In this document: positions 1 to 7,766 of the stretch, piece after piece
Numbering within the stretch: position 1 is the stretch's first letter
Layout: each line of letters opens with the position of its first letter
Source: an uncultured Actinomycetes bacterium
Lineage (GTDB): Bacteria; Actinomycetota; Thermoleophilia; Solirubrobacterales; Solirubrobacteraceae
Assembly: GCA_937888775.1 (NCBI GenBank)
Contig: CALAQT010000208.1
Span: forward strand, 1 to 25,895
DNA: 25,895 nucleotides
Direction: 5' to 3'
Notes under the pieces: generated by a model
Databases searched by the model: none
The model's input: the letters and a program-made list of their open reading frames with translations, nothing else
Told to the model about the DNA's origin: nothing
Made by a program: the position numbers and the translations under genes

Positions 1-141
1 CTGCTCATGACCACAATCGCGCTCTCACCCTGACCACATCGATGCCGGGAGACCCGGAATAACTGGGTCGTGGTCGGGATCGTGGTGCGGATCGCGATCC
101 TCGACCGGTCGCAAAGTCGAGTTAAGGTGATACGTGGAGAT

Positions 142-681
142 ATGGCTCGGGCGCTGATCATTGTCGACTTCCAGAATGACTTCACGCCCGGCGGAGCACT
201 CCCGGTACCGGATGGAGATCAGATCTCCGAGCGGATCAACGAGCTTGCGGCCTCGGGCGAGTTCGATCTTGTCGTCGCGACCCGCGACTGGCATCCACCA
301 GAGCACGGATCTTTCGCCACGAGCGGCGGCCCATGGCCGCAGCACTGTGTGGCGGGGAGCGACGGTGCGCAGTTGCACTCCTCGCTCGACCAGAGGAGGG
401 TCGATGTGGTCATCGACAAGGGCCAGGATCCAGACACCGAGGGGTACTCCGGATTCGAAGGCACCGGGCTCGAGCGTATGCTGCGCGACCGCGGGATCGA
501 CGAGGTGGCGATCTGCGGCCTCGCCACCGACTATTGCGTTAAGAACACGGCGATTGACGCGCTGCGAGCCGGGTTCCGCGTATGTGTCGACGAGCGGGGA
601 ATCCGAGGGGTGGATGTCCACCCGGGCGATTGCAAGCGGGCAATTGGGGAGATGCGCGAGGCCGGCGCGGTGATCGGGTAG
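142..681 (+). CDS. pncA: Nicotinamidase (isochorismatase-like hydrolase)
   Basis: The 179-residue product hydrolyses nicotinamide to nicotinate, the first step of the Preiss-Handler NAD salvage route in the cytoplasm. The catalytic triad is visible: Asp9 in IIVDFQNDF, Lys93 in VIDKGQDPD, and Cys132 in GLATDYCVKNTAIDA. The metal-site pattern is also present (Asp49 and His51 in TRDWHP, His55, His68). Length is normal for bacterial PncA. I chose ATG 142 because homologues begin right at the ALIIVDFQNDF strand and AAGGTGA lies 11 nt upstream; an in-frame GTG at 70 would add 24 unrelated residues. pncB, the next enzyme of the pathway, lies about 2.8 kb downstream on the same strand; without the inserted IS element the two would be under 1 kb apart. 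The family assignment is secure. Confidence 0.95.
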   Translation: MARALIIVDFQNDFTPGGALPVPDGDQISERINELAASGEFDLVVATRDWHPPEHGSFATSGGPWPQHCVAGSDGAQLHSSLDQRRVDVVIDKGQDPDTEGYSGFEGTGLERMLRDRGIDEVAICGLATDYCVKNTAIDALRAGFRVCVDERGIRGVDVHPGDCKRAIGEMREAGAVIG

Positions 682-797
682 CGACACCGGAGGCTCCTTG
701 CCGCCGCAAGCGCGGGCTCCATGGCATTCGTGGCAGCGCTGATGCACGCCGAGGCGTACGGTAGCTCGATCAGCTGAGAGCGCCAGGAGGAACCGAG

Positions 798-940
798 ATG
801 TTCAAGCAGATCGTCGTGGGTGTGGACGAGCACGAGGGCGGCCGCGACGCGATTGCACTCGCCAAGAACCTGCTTGCGCGGGACGGGGCACTCACGCTTG
901 ACTACGTATACGCGGGCAATCCGCACATCTACCGCAGCGC
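798..940 (+). pseudogene. Universal stress protein, N-terminal fragment cut by IS
   Basis: This is the first 48 codons of a Usp-fold protein: MFKQIVVGVDEHEGGRDAIALA is the beta-1 strand and nucleotide-loop region, and the reading continues to NPHIYRS. A strong ribosome binding site (AGGAGGA, 785-791) precedes ATG 798. The reading then enters the left inverted repeat of an IS1634-like element and stops soon after. The continuation (RTEASERERALELERTREE) reappears beyond the right end of the element at 2972. The C-terminal half of the Usp domain, including the usual G-2x-G-9x-G(S/T) motif, is found in neither piece. I infer an originally intact usp gene, cotranscribed with pncA, that was interrupted by transposition and also lost its 3' half. 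Confidence 0.85.
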
Positions 941-957
941 TAGCCCCATTTTCCGCA
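937..957. repeat. Left terminal inverted repeat of the IS
   Basis: The core CGCTAGCCCCATTTTCCGC is the reverse complement of the right-end sequence at 2952-2972, with one mismatch (T versus C in the middle). The transposase stop codon (958-960) directly abuts it. Confidence 0.88.
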
Positions 958-2736
958 TTACGAAAGTGCTAGGTCTGCCGGTTGTTGCTCTGGCCAGGGT
1001 GGGGTGATCTCGAGGAGTTCGAGGACGCGGCGTTGGGTGTGGGTGAGGCGGTCGAGTTCGATGCCGGTGCGGGTGTAGGTGAGGCCGAGTCCTTGGAAGA
1101 TGCCGAGGACGTTGCGTCCGGTGGGTTTGGCGGCGCGGTTCTCGGGCAGCAGCCCGGGTATCTGCTCGGCGTCGTGTTCGTCGAGTGCTTTGCGTAGCTC
1201 AGTCTCGATCAGTCCGAAGATCAGCAGCGCGATCCCGATGATGCTGGTGAGCGCGTAGATGCGGTCGTCGTTGTGGAGGAAGATTGGCCGGACTTTGAGT
1301 GTCTGCTTGTAGTCGCGGTGGCGGCGCTCGACGATCTGCTGGCCTTTGTAGTCGCGCAGCAGTTGGCCGGCGGTCAGGCGTGTGCCGGGGAGGTTGGTCG
1401 CGAGCGCGTAGATCCCGTCGGTCTGGGCGGCAGCGGCGATCGCTTCGTGGTTGCGTGTGTAGGTGAGCGTGGGTTTGCCGTTGCGGGTGGCGGTGGTGGT
1501 GCTGATCAGACCGTCGATGTTGGGTCCGATGATCCTGGCGACGCGTTTCTCGACCTGTTTGCGGGTCTTGTAGTAGCGCCCACCGAGCCCGTTTTTGACG
1601 CGCTGCAGCTGCTCCTCGGCCTTCGCGAGCGCGCGCTCGCGAGCGGCGGCCGTCTCGTGGTGCTCCTCGGAGGAGTAGATGTAGGCGACCCGGAGCCGGC
1701 GGGTCTCGCCGGTCTCGGGGTCGGTCAGCTCCCAGTCTCTGAGCGCGCCGCGGTAGCGGGTACGCAGCTCCGCCGGGAGCTTTTGTTCGCGCTGGGAGAC
1801 GTAGCGCACCGCTCGCAGGCCGGCCTGGCCAACGTCTGCCAGGAACCGCTCCCTGAAGCCGGTCTGAGCCCGGAGCGCGACGATGAACGAAAGGCCGGCG
1901 CTGGCGATCTCACACAGCGTCTTGGGGTGCCCGCACGCAGAGTCCAGGATCAACAGCCCGCCCGGCCCGGAGAGCTCTCTGAGCCGCTCGAGGCTCTGGG
2001 CGATCAGCGACACCTCGGCGGCGTTGCCCGGCTCCGGGCGCACGTATAGCGACACCCCGTCCGTGGTCGCGGCCTGCAACGCCCGGACTTGGCGTCCGAC
2101 CCCCTGCCCCTGCGCCCACCCATTCGCGACTAGCGCCGAGCCCTCATACGCGCCGCACACCCGCAACGCGGTCAGATCGACATGCAACCGGCCGGCGTCG
2201 ATCCCGAACCGCTCGATCGCACGCGCGGCAAGCGTGCCACGCAGCGTTTCCGCGTACACCGCGAGGATCTCAAGCGCCCGCCCCAGCCGGTCGTCGTTGA
2301 GCAACGCCGCGGGGATCCCGAACAGCTCCCCCAACGCCGCACCCGACGCCCACCCGGCGATGTCATACAACAGCGACGGGGAACACAGCCGACTACAGAC
2401 AAGCACCGCGACCGCCTCCCCGACCGACAGCGCCTGACGCCCACGCTGGGGCAACGCGCGATCGATCGTGGCGATCAGATCAAGCTCACAGATGAAGTGC
2501 CACGCCAACAACAGCGGCCCGACCTCGCGGCGCACGCCCGCCATCGGCGGGTCGAGCCTGGCGAACGAGCCCATCAGCTGCTCCAGTTGGCCCGACGCCT
2601 TGAGCTCGTCCTCGCGCCCCAGCGTCTTGAGTACACGATGGCGCACCCGCCCCTGATCATCGCGATACGCCTGCACCAAGCGCAGATACACGTAGCGCTT
2701 GCGTCCCCGACGCACAGCGTGACGCTTCACATACAT
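958..2736 (-). CDS. IS1634-family transposase
   Basis: The 592-residue DDE transposase catalyses cut-and-join transposition of its own element. The N-terminus (MYVKRHAVRRGRKRYVYLRL, then GRVRHRVLKTLGREDEL) is characteristic of the IS1634 group. Likely catalytic acids are Asp187 (HVDLTALRV), Asp265 (LLILDSACGHPK) and Glu470 in the DYKGQQIVERRHRDYK segment, which matches the Y-x2-R-x3-E-type signature of IS4-superfamily enzymes; it is followed by RPIFLHNDDRIYAL. No frameshift or stop is seen, so the enzyme is probably functional. The start is ATG 2736 on the minus strand, preceded by GTAGGGCC. The family is confident; individual catalytic residue assignments are inferred from motif order. Confidence 0.93.
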   Translation of the reverse strand: MYVKRHAVRRGRKRYVYLRLVQAYRDDQGRVRHRVLKTLGREDELKASGQLEQLMGSFARLDPPMAGVRREVGPLLLAWHFICELDLIATIDRALPQRGRQALSVGEAVAVLVCSRLCSPSLLYDIAGWASGAALGELFGIPAALLNDDRLGRALEILAVYAETLRGTLAARAIERFGIDAGRLHVDLTALRVCGAYEGSALVANGWAQGQGVGRQVRALQAATTDGVSLYVRPEPGNAAEVSLIAQSLERLRELSGPGGLLILDSACGHPKTLCEIASAGLSFIVALRAQTGFRERFLADVGQAGLRAVRYVSQREQKLPAELRTRYRGALRDWELTDPETGETRRLRVAYIYSSEEHHETAAARERALAKAEEQLQRVKNGLGGRYYKTRKQVEKRVARIIGPNIDGLISTTTATRNGKPTLTYTRNHEAIAAAAQTDGIYALATNLPGTRLTAGQLLRDYKGQQIVERRHRDYKQTLKVRPIFLHNDDRIYALTSIIGIALLIFGLIETELRKALDEHDAEQIPGLLPENRAAKPTGRNVLGIFQGLGLTYTRTGIELDRLTHTQRRVLELLEITPPWPEQQPADLALS

Positions 2737-2837
2737 GTTGGCCCTACACTATCGACGCCGTCGGACGGAACGATAGCCCTAATCGCAAGCCAATCACGCA
2801 AAACGGCGCATAAGCCAGCATCGCGTGTTGGCCCTAC
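2736..2837. repeat. Direct repeat TGTTGGCCCTAC (two copies) in the IS leader
   Basis: The 12-mer TGTTGGCCCTAC occurs at 2736-2747 and again at 2826-2837, exactly 90 bp apart, inside the non-coding right part of the IS. The first copy covers the start codon and ribosome-binding region of the transposase (read as GTAGGGCCAACA on the minus strand). The placement suggests a transposase binding or regulatory site, but this is inference. Confidence 0.5.
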
Positions 2838-2951
2838 CATCATGGCTCGTGAGACCAACCCAGCCGATCACCACCGCGCCACGATGCCAGCAAACACCGC
2901 GCAACGCGACCCCAACCAGCCGCGATCAGCGACCGACCTATCGAGTCGCTA

Positions 2952-2972
2952 CGCGGAAAACGGGGCTAGCGC
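2952..2972. repeat. Right terminal inverted repeat of the IS
   Basis: GCGGAAAACGGGGCTAGCGC at the right end pairs with the left-end repeat at 937-957, with a single mismatch. The usp reading resumes immediately after it. Confidence 0.88.
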
Positions 2973-3064
2973 GGCGTACCGAAGCATCCGAGCGCGAGCG
3001 TGCACTCGAGCTTGAAAGGACGCGCGAGGAGACCGGCGTCCAAGCACATCTGAGCTGGCGGTGC
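2972..3064 (+). pseudogene. Universal stress protein, middle fragment beyond the IS
   Basis: Read from 2972, the sequence gives RRTEASERERALELERTREE followed by TGVQAHLSWR, the helix-2/strand-3 portion of a Usp protein. It is collinear with the N-terminal fragment that ends at NPHIYRS before the IS. Removing the IS with a single GCGC copy does not restore this frame; it gives a different one that ends after about 15 codons. So either the target duplication was not 4 bp or the gene had already shifted. After SWR the similarity stops and the next gene starts at 3078, so the last 60 or so residues of the domain have been lost. Confidence 0.7.
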
Positions 3065-3077
3065 CTACAGTCGTGGT

Positions 3078-3494
3078 GTGACGATCAGAGATGTGATCGG
3101 CGTCGGGGTTACTTTGCCGCATCGCGGGGATCCTGATGCGTCGATCGAGGCGTGGGAGGAGACCGGCTTCAAGGCCGGCGAGGTCGACGAGTGGCTGAGC
3201 GCGCGCTGCTTCGATCCCGACGCGGCGGAGGACATGGACGACCTAGGAATCACTATCGAGATGGCCGCGATGCGAACGGGGGCGGGGAACGGGGGCTATG
3301 TCGACACGGTGGGTTACCAGGTTGCTGTCGGCGACCTCGGGTTGGAGGAAGCGGGGGAGCTGGTCGGCGTTCGTGTTGCGAGCGCGTCAGATGCGTCAAG
3401 CGGGGCACGCCACGCCGATCTCGCGCCCGAGCGTAGTCGCTACGGACGCGGACCGATGACTCGTCCCGATGCGCTTGCGCTGAGCGGGGTCTAG
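3078..3494 (+). CDS. Hypothetical protein with Trp-Gly-Phe helical motif
   Basis: The 138-residue product has a GTG start and no family I can name with certainty. It contains two tandem-like short units, AWEETGFKAGEVDEWLSARCF and DPDAAEDMDDLGITIEMAAM. Their pattern (W-x3-GF-x2-xEV-x2-W, then DP-x-A-x-DLGIT-x2-MA) resembles the short helical motifs used to position residues in small actinobacterial proteins. It is acidic in the first 100 residues. The last 35 or so residues are Arg/Ala/Ser-rich and may not be conserved. It sits 11 bp upstream of pncB, so the two are likely cotranscribed. The start could also be internal; no strong ribosome binding site is seen. Confidence 0.5.
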   Translation: MTIRDVIGVGVTLPHRGDPDASIEAWEETGFKAGEVDEWLSARCFDPDAAEDMDDLGITIEMAAMRTGAGNGGYVDTVGYQVAVGDLGLEEAGELVGVRVASASDASSGARHADLAPERSRYGRGPMTRPDALALSGV

Positions 3495-3505
3495 CGTCGC
3501 GCAGC

Positions 3506-4933
3506 ATGAGCGCGAGCGCCGATTCTCGTGCACCAGTGCGCCCCGCCGGCCGGCCGCCGGATGCGAACGATCCTGGTTTGCTGACGCCTGCGCAGACGTC
3601 GCTGCTGACTGATCAGTATGAGCTGGCGATGGCTTCGAGCTATCTGGGGCGCGGGATGAACGAGCTCGCCGTGTTCGAACTGTTCGCTCGCCACTTGCCT
3701 GTTCGACGGCGGTGGCTGATGGCAGCCGGACTTGGTCCCGCGCTCGCGATCGTGCGCGAGATGGAGTTCGGAGAAGAAGAGCTCGCCTACCTGCGCTCGC
3801 TCGGGTTCGGCACCGCGTTCCTTGAGCATCTGGCGCGGTTTCGCTTCACCGGTGACATCGACGCGATGCCCGAAGGGACGATCGCGTTCGCTGGCGAGCC
3901 CCTGGTGCGCGTGACCGCGCCCCGGGTCGAGGCCCAGCTGCTGGAGACGTTGCTGCTGAACCAGATCAACTTCCAGACGATGGTGGCGACCAAGGCGGCG
4001 CGGATCGCGCTGGCCGCGGGGGGCGAGGCGCCGGCGGGGGAGCGTCTGGTCGACTTCTCGCCGCGTCGCGACCACGGCACCGATGCCGCGATGAAGGCGG
4101 CGCGCGCGGCAGCGATCGCGGGCTCGAGCGGCACCTCCAACCTGGCCGCCGCGATGCGTTACGGGCTTACGCCGATGGGAACGATGGCCCATTCGTACGT
4201 GATGTCGTTCGAGCGCGAGGAGGACGCGTTTCGCGCATTCATGGAGGACTTTCCCAGTAACGCGGTGATGCTCGTGGACACCTACGACACCGTCGAGGGT
4301 GTCCGCCGCGCGATCGCGGCGGCGCGCGCGACCGGCGTGTCGCTGGCCGGCGTGCGGCTTGACTCGGGTGACCTGCTCGATCTCTCGCTGAAGACCCGCG
4401 CTTTGCTGGACGAGGCCGGCATGTCAGAGGCGCGGATCGTCGCCAGCGGCGACCTCGAGGAGAACCAGATCGCGCGGTTGACCGCGGCCGGCGCGCCGAT
4501 CGACTCGTTCGGCGTCGGCACCGATCTTGGCACCAGTCGTGACTCCCCGGTGGTCAACGGGATCTACAAGCTGGTCGCGCATCGCGTTGGGGGATCGTGG
4601 CGCGATGTGCGCAAGCGCTCTCCGGAGAAGGCGACCGTGCCCGGCGCTAAGCAAGTCCTCCGCGATTACACCGACGGCGAGATGCACGGGGATGTGATCG
4701 CCCGTGTGGAGGAGGAGCTGCCCGGCCGGCCGCTGCTGGTGCCGTTCATGCGCGGTGGCTGTCTGGTGTGCGAGGAGACGCTCGGGCAGATGAGCGACCG
4801 GGCGCGTGCCCAGCTGATGGCGTTGCCTGCCGGCCTGCGGAAGCTTGACAGGGATGGTGATGCCTATCCGGTTGCGTACTCGGAGCGATGCCGCGCCGCG
4901 CTGGAGGAGGTCGACGCCCGCGCGGCGCGCTGA
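3506..4933 (+). CDS. pncB: Nicotinate phosphoribosyltransferase
   Basis: The 475-residue enzyme makes nicotinate mononucleotide from nicotinate and PRPP with ATP hydrolysis, the committed step of the Preiss-Handler NAD pathway. The N-terminus has LLTDQYELAMASSYL, typical of the bacterial long-form family. His229 in GTMAHSYVMSFE is the expected phosphorylated histidine. VDTYDTVEGV (257-266), VRLDSGDL (283-290) and FGVGTDLGTSRDSP form the phosphate- and nicotinate-binding barrel loops. Length is normal and the frame is uninterrupted. There is no obvious Shine-Dalgarno sequence before ATG 3506, so translation may depend on the upstream gene ending at 3494. Together with pncA at 142 it gives a two-step nicotinamide salvage module. 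In M. tuberculosis the paralogue pncB2 belongs to the DosR regulon. Confidence 0.96.
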   Translation: MSASADSRAPVRPAGRPPDANDPGLLTPAQTSLLTDQYELAMASSYLGRGMNELAVFELFARHLPVRRRWLMAAGLGPALAIVREMEFGEEELAYLRSLGFGTAFLEHLARFRFTGDIDAMPEGTIAFAGEPLVRVTAPRVEAQLLETLLLNQINFQTMVATKAARIALAAGGEAPAGERLVDFSPRRDHGTDAAMKAARAAAIAGSSGTSNLAAAMRYGLTPMGTMAHSYVMSFEREEDAFRAFMEDFPSNAVMLVDTYDTVEGVRRAIAAARATGVSLAGVRLDSGDLLDLSLKTRALLDEAGMSEARIVASGDLEENQIARLTAAGAPIDSFGVGTDLGTSRDSPVVNGIYKLVAHRVGGSWRDVRKRSPEKATVPGAKQVLRDYTDGEMHGDVIARVEEELPGRPLLVPFMRGGCLVCEETLGQMSDRARAQLMALPAGLRKLDRDGDAYPVAYSERCRAALEEVDARAAR

Positions 4934-5039
4934 GTTCGGCCGTTTGCGGACGGTCGGTTTGATGGCTTCGTCTCCCGCCAAATCACGTGTCCCGGCCGTA
5001 AGCGTGGAGGATCTGTGCGTGGCCTGGGGCGAGGTCCTG

Positions 5040-5340
5040 AGCCTCGGCCTCTCCGGAGGTGCACAGCGTGCCCGAGAACACGAGATCCTCGGCCTCCAGC
5101 AAAGGACGGGTGGGGTTCGCACCGCCCGCGCTCCGCGCGACAGGCTGCCAGCGGGTGGGTGAACTGCCCGGCCAAGACTCGCAGATGGCCGGCGCCCTCC
5201 TGCCGGCGGATCTCGTTCCGGCCATACTGATCCAGACGTCGCTGCGCCTCACGCGGCGAGAGCCCGGCCCGTGAGCTGCGCAGGTCTCGCAGCAGCAAGC
5301 CCGAGCGCTCCCGCGGATCAATCGGTGACGCAGCCTTCAC
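5040..5340 (-). pseudogene. Cation-transporting P-type ATPase, N-terminal remnant
   Basis: On the minus strand from GTG 5340 one frame gives LLLRDLRSSRAGLSPREAQR, then RLDQYGRNEIRR, ending in LAGQFTHPLA. This is the cytoplasmic N-domain and entry to the first membrane helix of calcium/magnesium-type P-type ATPases. At about 5114-5040 another frame gives PLLEAEDLVFSGTLCTSGEA, the actuator-domain segment normally about 100 residues further on. So roughly 100 codons are missing between the two pieces, and the phosphorylation domain (DKTGT) is absent altogether. It lies 76 bp downstream of the DUF2267 gene on the same strand and probably formed an operon with it. It cannot encode a pump. M. tuberculosis ctpF is a DosR-regulated member of this ATPase class. 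Confidence 0.75.
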
Positions 5341-5416
5341 TCAGTCGCGATCCTCACGGGGGTGACGATGGCGACCCTGGCTCACTGCACCGCCCGTGCT
5401 CAGCGCTCCGACCAGC

Positions 5417-5854
5417 TCAGCTGTCTTCTGTTCCGAGCAGCTCCCGGAGGTGCTGCGGGAGTGCGCGCAGGATGCTGGCGCTCTCGCCGGCTGAGATGTG
5501 GCGGAGCAGGACCCGGCCGGCGGCCACGGCGGCAAACGAGGCATCGGTCTCGCCCGCCAACCCCGCCTCGCCGGCGATCCTGATGAGGAAGCTGTCGACG
5601 TCCCGCGCGTGCTCGGGTGTACGGCTGGGATCCCAACCCTCGTAGAATACGCCGCGCACGAAGATCGGCAGCTGCGCGGCGAGCTGGGCAGCTTCGTCGA
5701 CCGAGAGATGGTCGCGGAGCGCATGCAGGAACGCGCGCAGAACCCGGTATGCACGGTGCTGGTCATCGGCACCGAGCTCCTCGGCCACATCGTTGATCCA
5801 GATGTGCGCCTTCTCGACACTTCGGTCGATGATGTCAACGCGGGTGGTGGTCAT
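5417..5854 (-). CDS. DUF2267 domain protein
   Basis: The 145-residue helical protein has DUF2267 features: SVEKAHIWINDVAEELG near the N-terminus, RAYRVLRAFLHALRDHLSVD, then EAAQLAAQLPIFVRGVFYEGW, and a second half of similar style. The function of the family is unknown; members often accompany Usp, CBS and other stress genes in actinobacteria and proteobacteria. ATG 5854 (minus strand) was chosen because GGAG lies 8 nt upstream; a longer in-frame start at 5923 would add 23 residues lacking family character. A 14-bp motif shared with 9685-9698 lies about 70 bp upstream (5921-5934). It probably led the operon that once included the ATPase remnant. Confidence 0.88.
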   Translation of the reverse strand: MTTTRVDIIDRSVEKAHIWINDVAEELGADDQHRAYRVLRAFLHALRDHLSVDEAAQLAAQLPIFVRGVFYEGWDPSRTPEHARDVDSFLIRIAGEAGLAGETDASFAAVAAGRVLLRHISAGESASILRALPQHLRELLGTEDS

Positions 5855-5920
5855 GGATCGACTCCGGATCTGGCGGCGCGGACAGGAATCGTCATCGTGC
5901 CTGGCCGGATCGCCGGTCCA

Positions 5921-5934
5921 CATCGGTAGTTACC
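5921..5934. promoter_or_regulatory. Shared 14-mer CATCGGTAGTTACC, copy 1
   Basis: CATCGGTAGTTACC is identical at 9685-9698. Its core GGTA-GT-TACC is an inverted repeat, as expected for a dimeric regulator site. It lies in the divergent region between the DUF2267 gene (minus) and the Usp-like gene (plus). A regulatory role is inference. Confidence 0.3.
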
Positions 5935-5998
5935 CTCATCCGCGGTCAGCGGGTTGCGCCGATGCGCTTGCGTCGTGTGGCCTGGAGCATCGTTTGCG

Positions 5999-6396
5999 AT
6001 GAGTTCTCCCGCGCGGATTCTCGTAGTCGCGCACCGTAGCTGCTCGAACAGGTGCAGGCCCGCGCGCGGCTGAGCCCGTGCTCGTTCGTGCTGCTGGTGC
6101 CACGCCCGTATTGGGACCCCGAGACCGAGGAGGCAGCGAAGGTGATCGAGCTCGCCGTGCCGCTGCTCGAGGAGGCCGCCAGCTCTCACATCGAGGCGGT
6201 CGTGGGCGATGCCGACCCGTTCATCGCCGTCAAGGCTGCGCTCAAGAACTCGCACTTCGACGAGGTGATCGTCTCGACGTTGCCCGGCCGCGTCTCGCAC
6301 TGGCTGAGGCTCGATCTGCCCACTCGCATCGAGCACCTAGGGGTCCCGGTGACGCTCGTGACGGCCGCCGAAGCTGATCGAGCCTGGGAAGGCTGA
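5999..6396 (+). pseudogene. Usp-like (HUP-fold) protein, frameshifted
   Basis: ATG 5999 opens MSSPARILVVAHRS, a typical first strand of a HUP-fold stress protein, but that frame ends in a stop near 6073. A second frame, open from just after a TAG at 6037-6039, carries LLEQVQARARLSPCSFVLLV and then the rest of the domain. That part includes VVGDADPFIAVKAALKN, FDEVIVSTLPGRVSHWLRLD and a final GVPVTLVTAA strand. The two pieces are adjacent in the expected order, so a small indel near 6037-6042 split a single gene. A shorter protein from GTG 6052 (114 residues) is possible but would lack beta-1. The stop codon overlaps the next start in TGATG, implying coupling to the following fragment. Confidence 0.75.
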
Positions 6397-6515
6397 TGGC
6401 GCAACGCGAAGGCAAGCTCGAGCTTCACGCTGTAGCGGTGGAGAAGCCTGAGGAGCTGAATGTGATCCTTGGGCAGGCGCACTTCATCAAGACGATCGAG
6501 GATCTGCACGAAGCT
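6396..6515 (+). pseudogene. Adenosine-specific kinase family (PF04008), N-terminal fragment
   Basis: The first 40 codons (KLELHAVAVEKPEELNVILG, then QAHFIKTIEDLHEA) match the highly conserved start of the small adenosine-specific kinase-like family, which is normally about 160 residues. After HEA the reading becomes Arg-rich and non-family. It runs over what appears to be a minus-strand Usp fragment starting at about 6511, so the gene was cut by a rearrangement. The start overlaps the upstream stop (TGATG). The product would not fold as the normal enzyme. Confidence 0.65.
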
Positions 6516-6564
6516 CGGCGGCGTCGCGACCCTCCGGATAGCCGTCGACGCCGACCGCGATCCG
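6511..6564 (-). pseudogene. Universal stress protein, N-terminal scrap
   Basis: On the minus strand 6564-6511 reads RIAVGVDGYPEGRDAAEL, the signature first strand and loop of actinobacterial Usp proteins (compare IVVGVDEHEGGRDAIALA at 798). No usable start codon is close upstream, and the similarity ends exactly where the kinase-family fragment on the opposite strand begins. It is short, so the call rests on one motif. Confidence 0.45.
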
Positions 6565-6766
6565 CGCGAGAGCACGATAATTCGCGTCGGCGGAACCCGA
6601 GGCGCTGCGGCTTGCACTCGTGGACATTGATCCAAGCCTAGAGCGCGAACCACAACGTTGGGTAGTTCTCCGCCCGCTGATCACGACTTGCTCAGTTCAG
6701 GCGCATCCAGCTCACCAAGGCTGTGTCGACCCCGGGCATTTGGGATCTCAGTCATGCTGCACACTG

Positions 6767-7618
6767 ATGGCCAGACCACCGGCTGAATTCGCCGAGCAAA
6801 GGGCGCACGCATACGCGCGCGAACGGGGCGTTTCGCGGCCGTTGTACGCGTTCGTGCGCCTGCTCGCGACGGTGCTGTTGCGTCTGTGGTTTCGCCTCCG
6901 AATCACGGGCGCGGAGCACGTTCCGGCCGAGGGCGCGGCAATCGTCGCTCCCAACCACAAGAATTTCCTCGACGCGTTCTTCGTCGGGCTCGCTGTGCGC
7001 CGCCATGTCCGCTACATGGCGAAGGTCCAGCTGTTCAAGGGCCCGCTGGGGCGGCTGTTCCTGCGCCTGGGGGCGTTTCCCGTACGCCGTGGCGAGGCTG
7101 ATGCGGAGGCGGTTGAAACCGCCCTTTCGATCCTCGCCAGAGGCGGGCTGGTGGTGGTGTTTCCGGAGGGCACGCGCGTAGAGCAGCCCGACGCGCTGGG
7201 GTCGCCGCATCACGGCGCAGGCCGGCTGGCGCTCGACTCCGGCGCGCCGATCGTCCCGGCGGCGATCACCGGCACCTCGCATCTGTGGCGCGGTGCGATT
7301 CCCAAGCTCAGACGCGTTCAGCTCGCATTCCTGCCGCCCGTCGCGCCCGTCGAGGACTCCCCCGGTCGCGACCAAGTCTCGGAGCTGATCGACGAGCGAG
7401 TGTGGCCGGCCGTGCAGGAGGAGTACGGGCGCCTGCGCGCCAACCCCGGACTTGTCGCTGCCGGCCTCGCCGCGATCGGCGTGGGTGGCGGGCTCCTCGC
7501 TAAGCGACAGCTCGAAGCCAGGCGCAAGCCCCGCCTGCTCGGCAAGGTCGGCCCCCGCAAGCTACGGCGCCAGAAGGCGCGCCACCGGCTTCTCAAGCGC
7601 GTGCGCTCTCTGCATTGA
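6767..7618 (+). CDS. 1-acyl-glycerol-3-phosphate acyltransferase (PlsC family)
   Basis: The 283-residue membrane-associated enzyme likely transfers an acyl group to lysophosphatidate or a related acceptor in phospholipid or storage-lipid synthesis. The HX4D catalytic motif is NHKNFLD (His64, Asp69). The acceptor-binding motif is FPEGTR (132-137), with MAKVQLFKGPLGRLFLR and GAFPVRRGEAD between them. A hydrophobic stretch at about 28-42 could anchor it. The last 60 residues contain a Gly/Ala helix and a very basic tail (KLRRQKARHRLLKRVRS). ATG 6767 fits the family N-terminus; a start at 6620 would add 49 residues of low quality. No good ribosome binding site is seen. Acceptor specificity cannot be judged from sequence. 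Confidence 0.9.
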   Translation: MARPPAEFAEQRAHAYARERGVSRPLYAFVRLLATVLLRLWFRLRITGAEHVPAEGAAIVAPNHKNFLDAFFVGLAVRRHVRYMAKVQLFKGPLGRLFLRLGAFPVRRGEADAEAVETALSILARGGLVVVFPEGTRVEQPDALGSPHHGAGRLALDSGAPIVPAAITGTSHLWRGAIPKLRRVQLAFLPPVAPVEDSPGRDQVSELIDERVWPAVQEEYGRLRANPGLVAAGLAAIGVGGGLLAKRQLEARRKPRLLGKVGPRKLRRQKARHRLLKRVRSLH

Positions 7619-7766
7619 TTCTCGGGTGCGCGAGGCGGTGGGCGCGCCGGAGTTGACCGGGGAGATCAAGCTCTCGGCGGCTCGCGCACCGATCCGTAGC
7701 TTGCCGCGCGCGCGGGCCGGTCAATTCACCGATGCGCTGACCCGTCCGGCCTGAAAGCGTAAGGGC

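Larger units (their letters stand above)
937..2972. mobile_element. IS1634-like insertion sequence, complete
   Basis: This element of about 2.03 kb is bounded by terminal inverted repeats, 937-957 on the left and 2952-2972 on the right, which match with one mismatch. The transposase, on the minus strand, ends inside 25 bp of the left end. GCGC flanks both ends (937-940 and 2969-2972). Because GCGC is its own reverse complement, it could be a 4-bp target duplication or the outer part of the repeat. The transposase start codon lies about 235 bp from the right end, so that end carries a long non-coding leader. The element splits a usp gene. The transposase looks intact, so recent insertion or continuing mobility is plausible. 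Confidence 0.9.

Noticed and set aside
45..57. CCGGG-AGA-CCCGG hairpin at the window start
   Set aside because: Short stem, no T-run, and no gene end visible beside it.
1273..2049. Long plus-strand open frame antisense to the transposase
   Set aside because: It mirrors the transposase reading in GC-rich DNA, is Val/Ala/Gly-rich, and has no motif; the minus-strand frame is clearly the gene.
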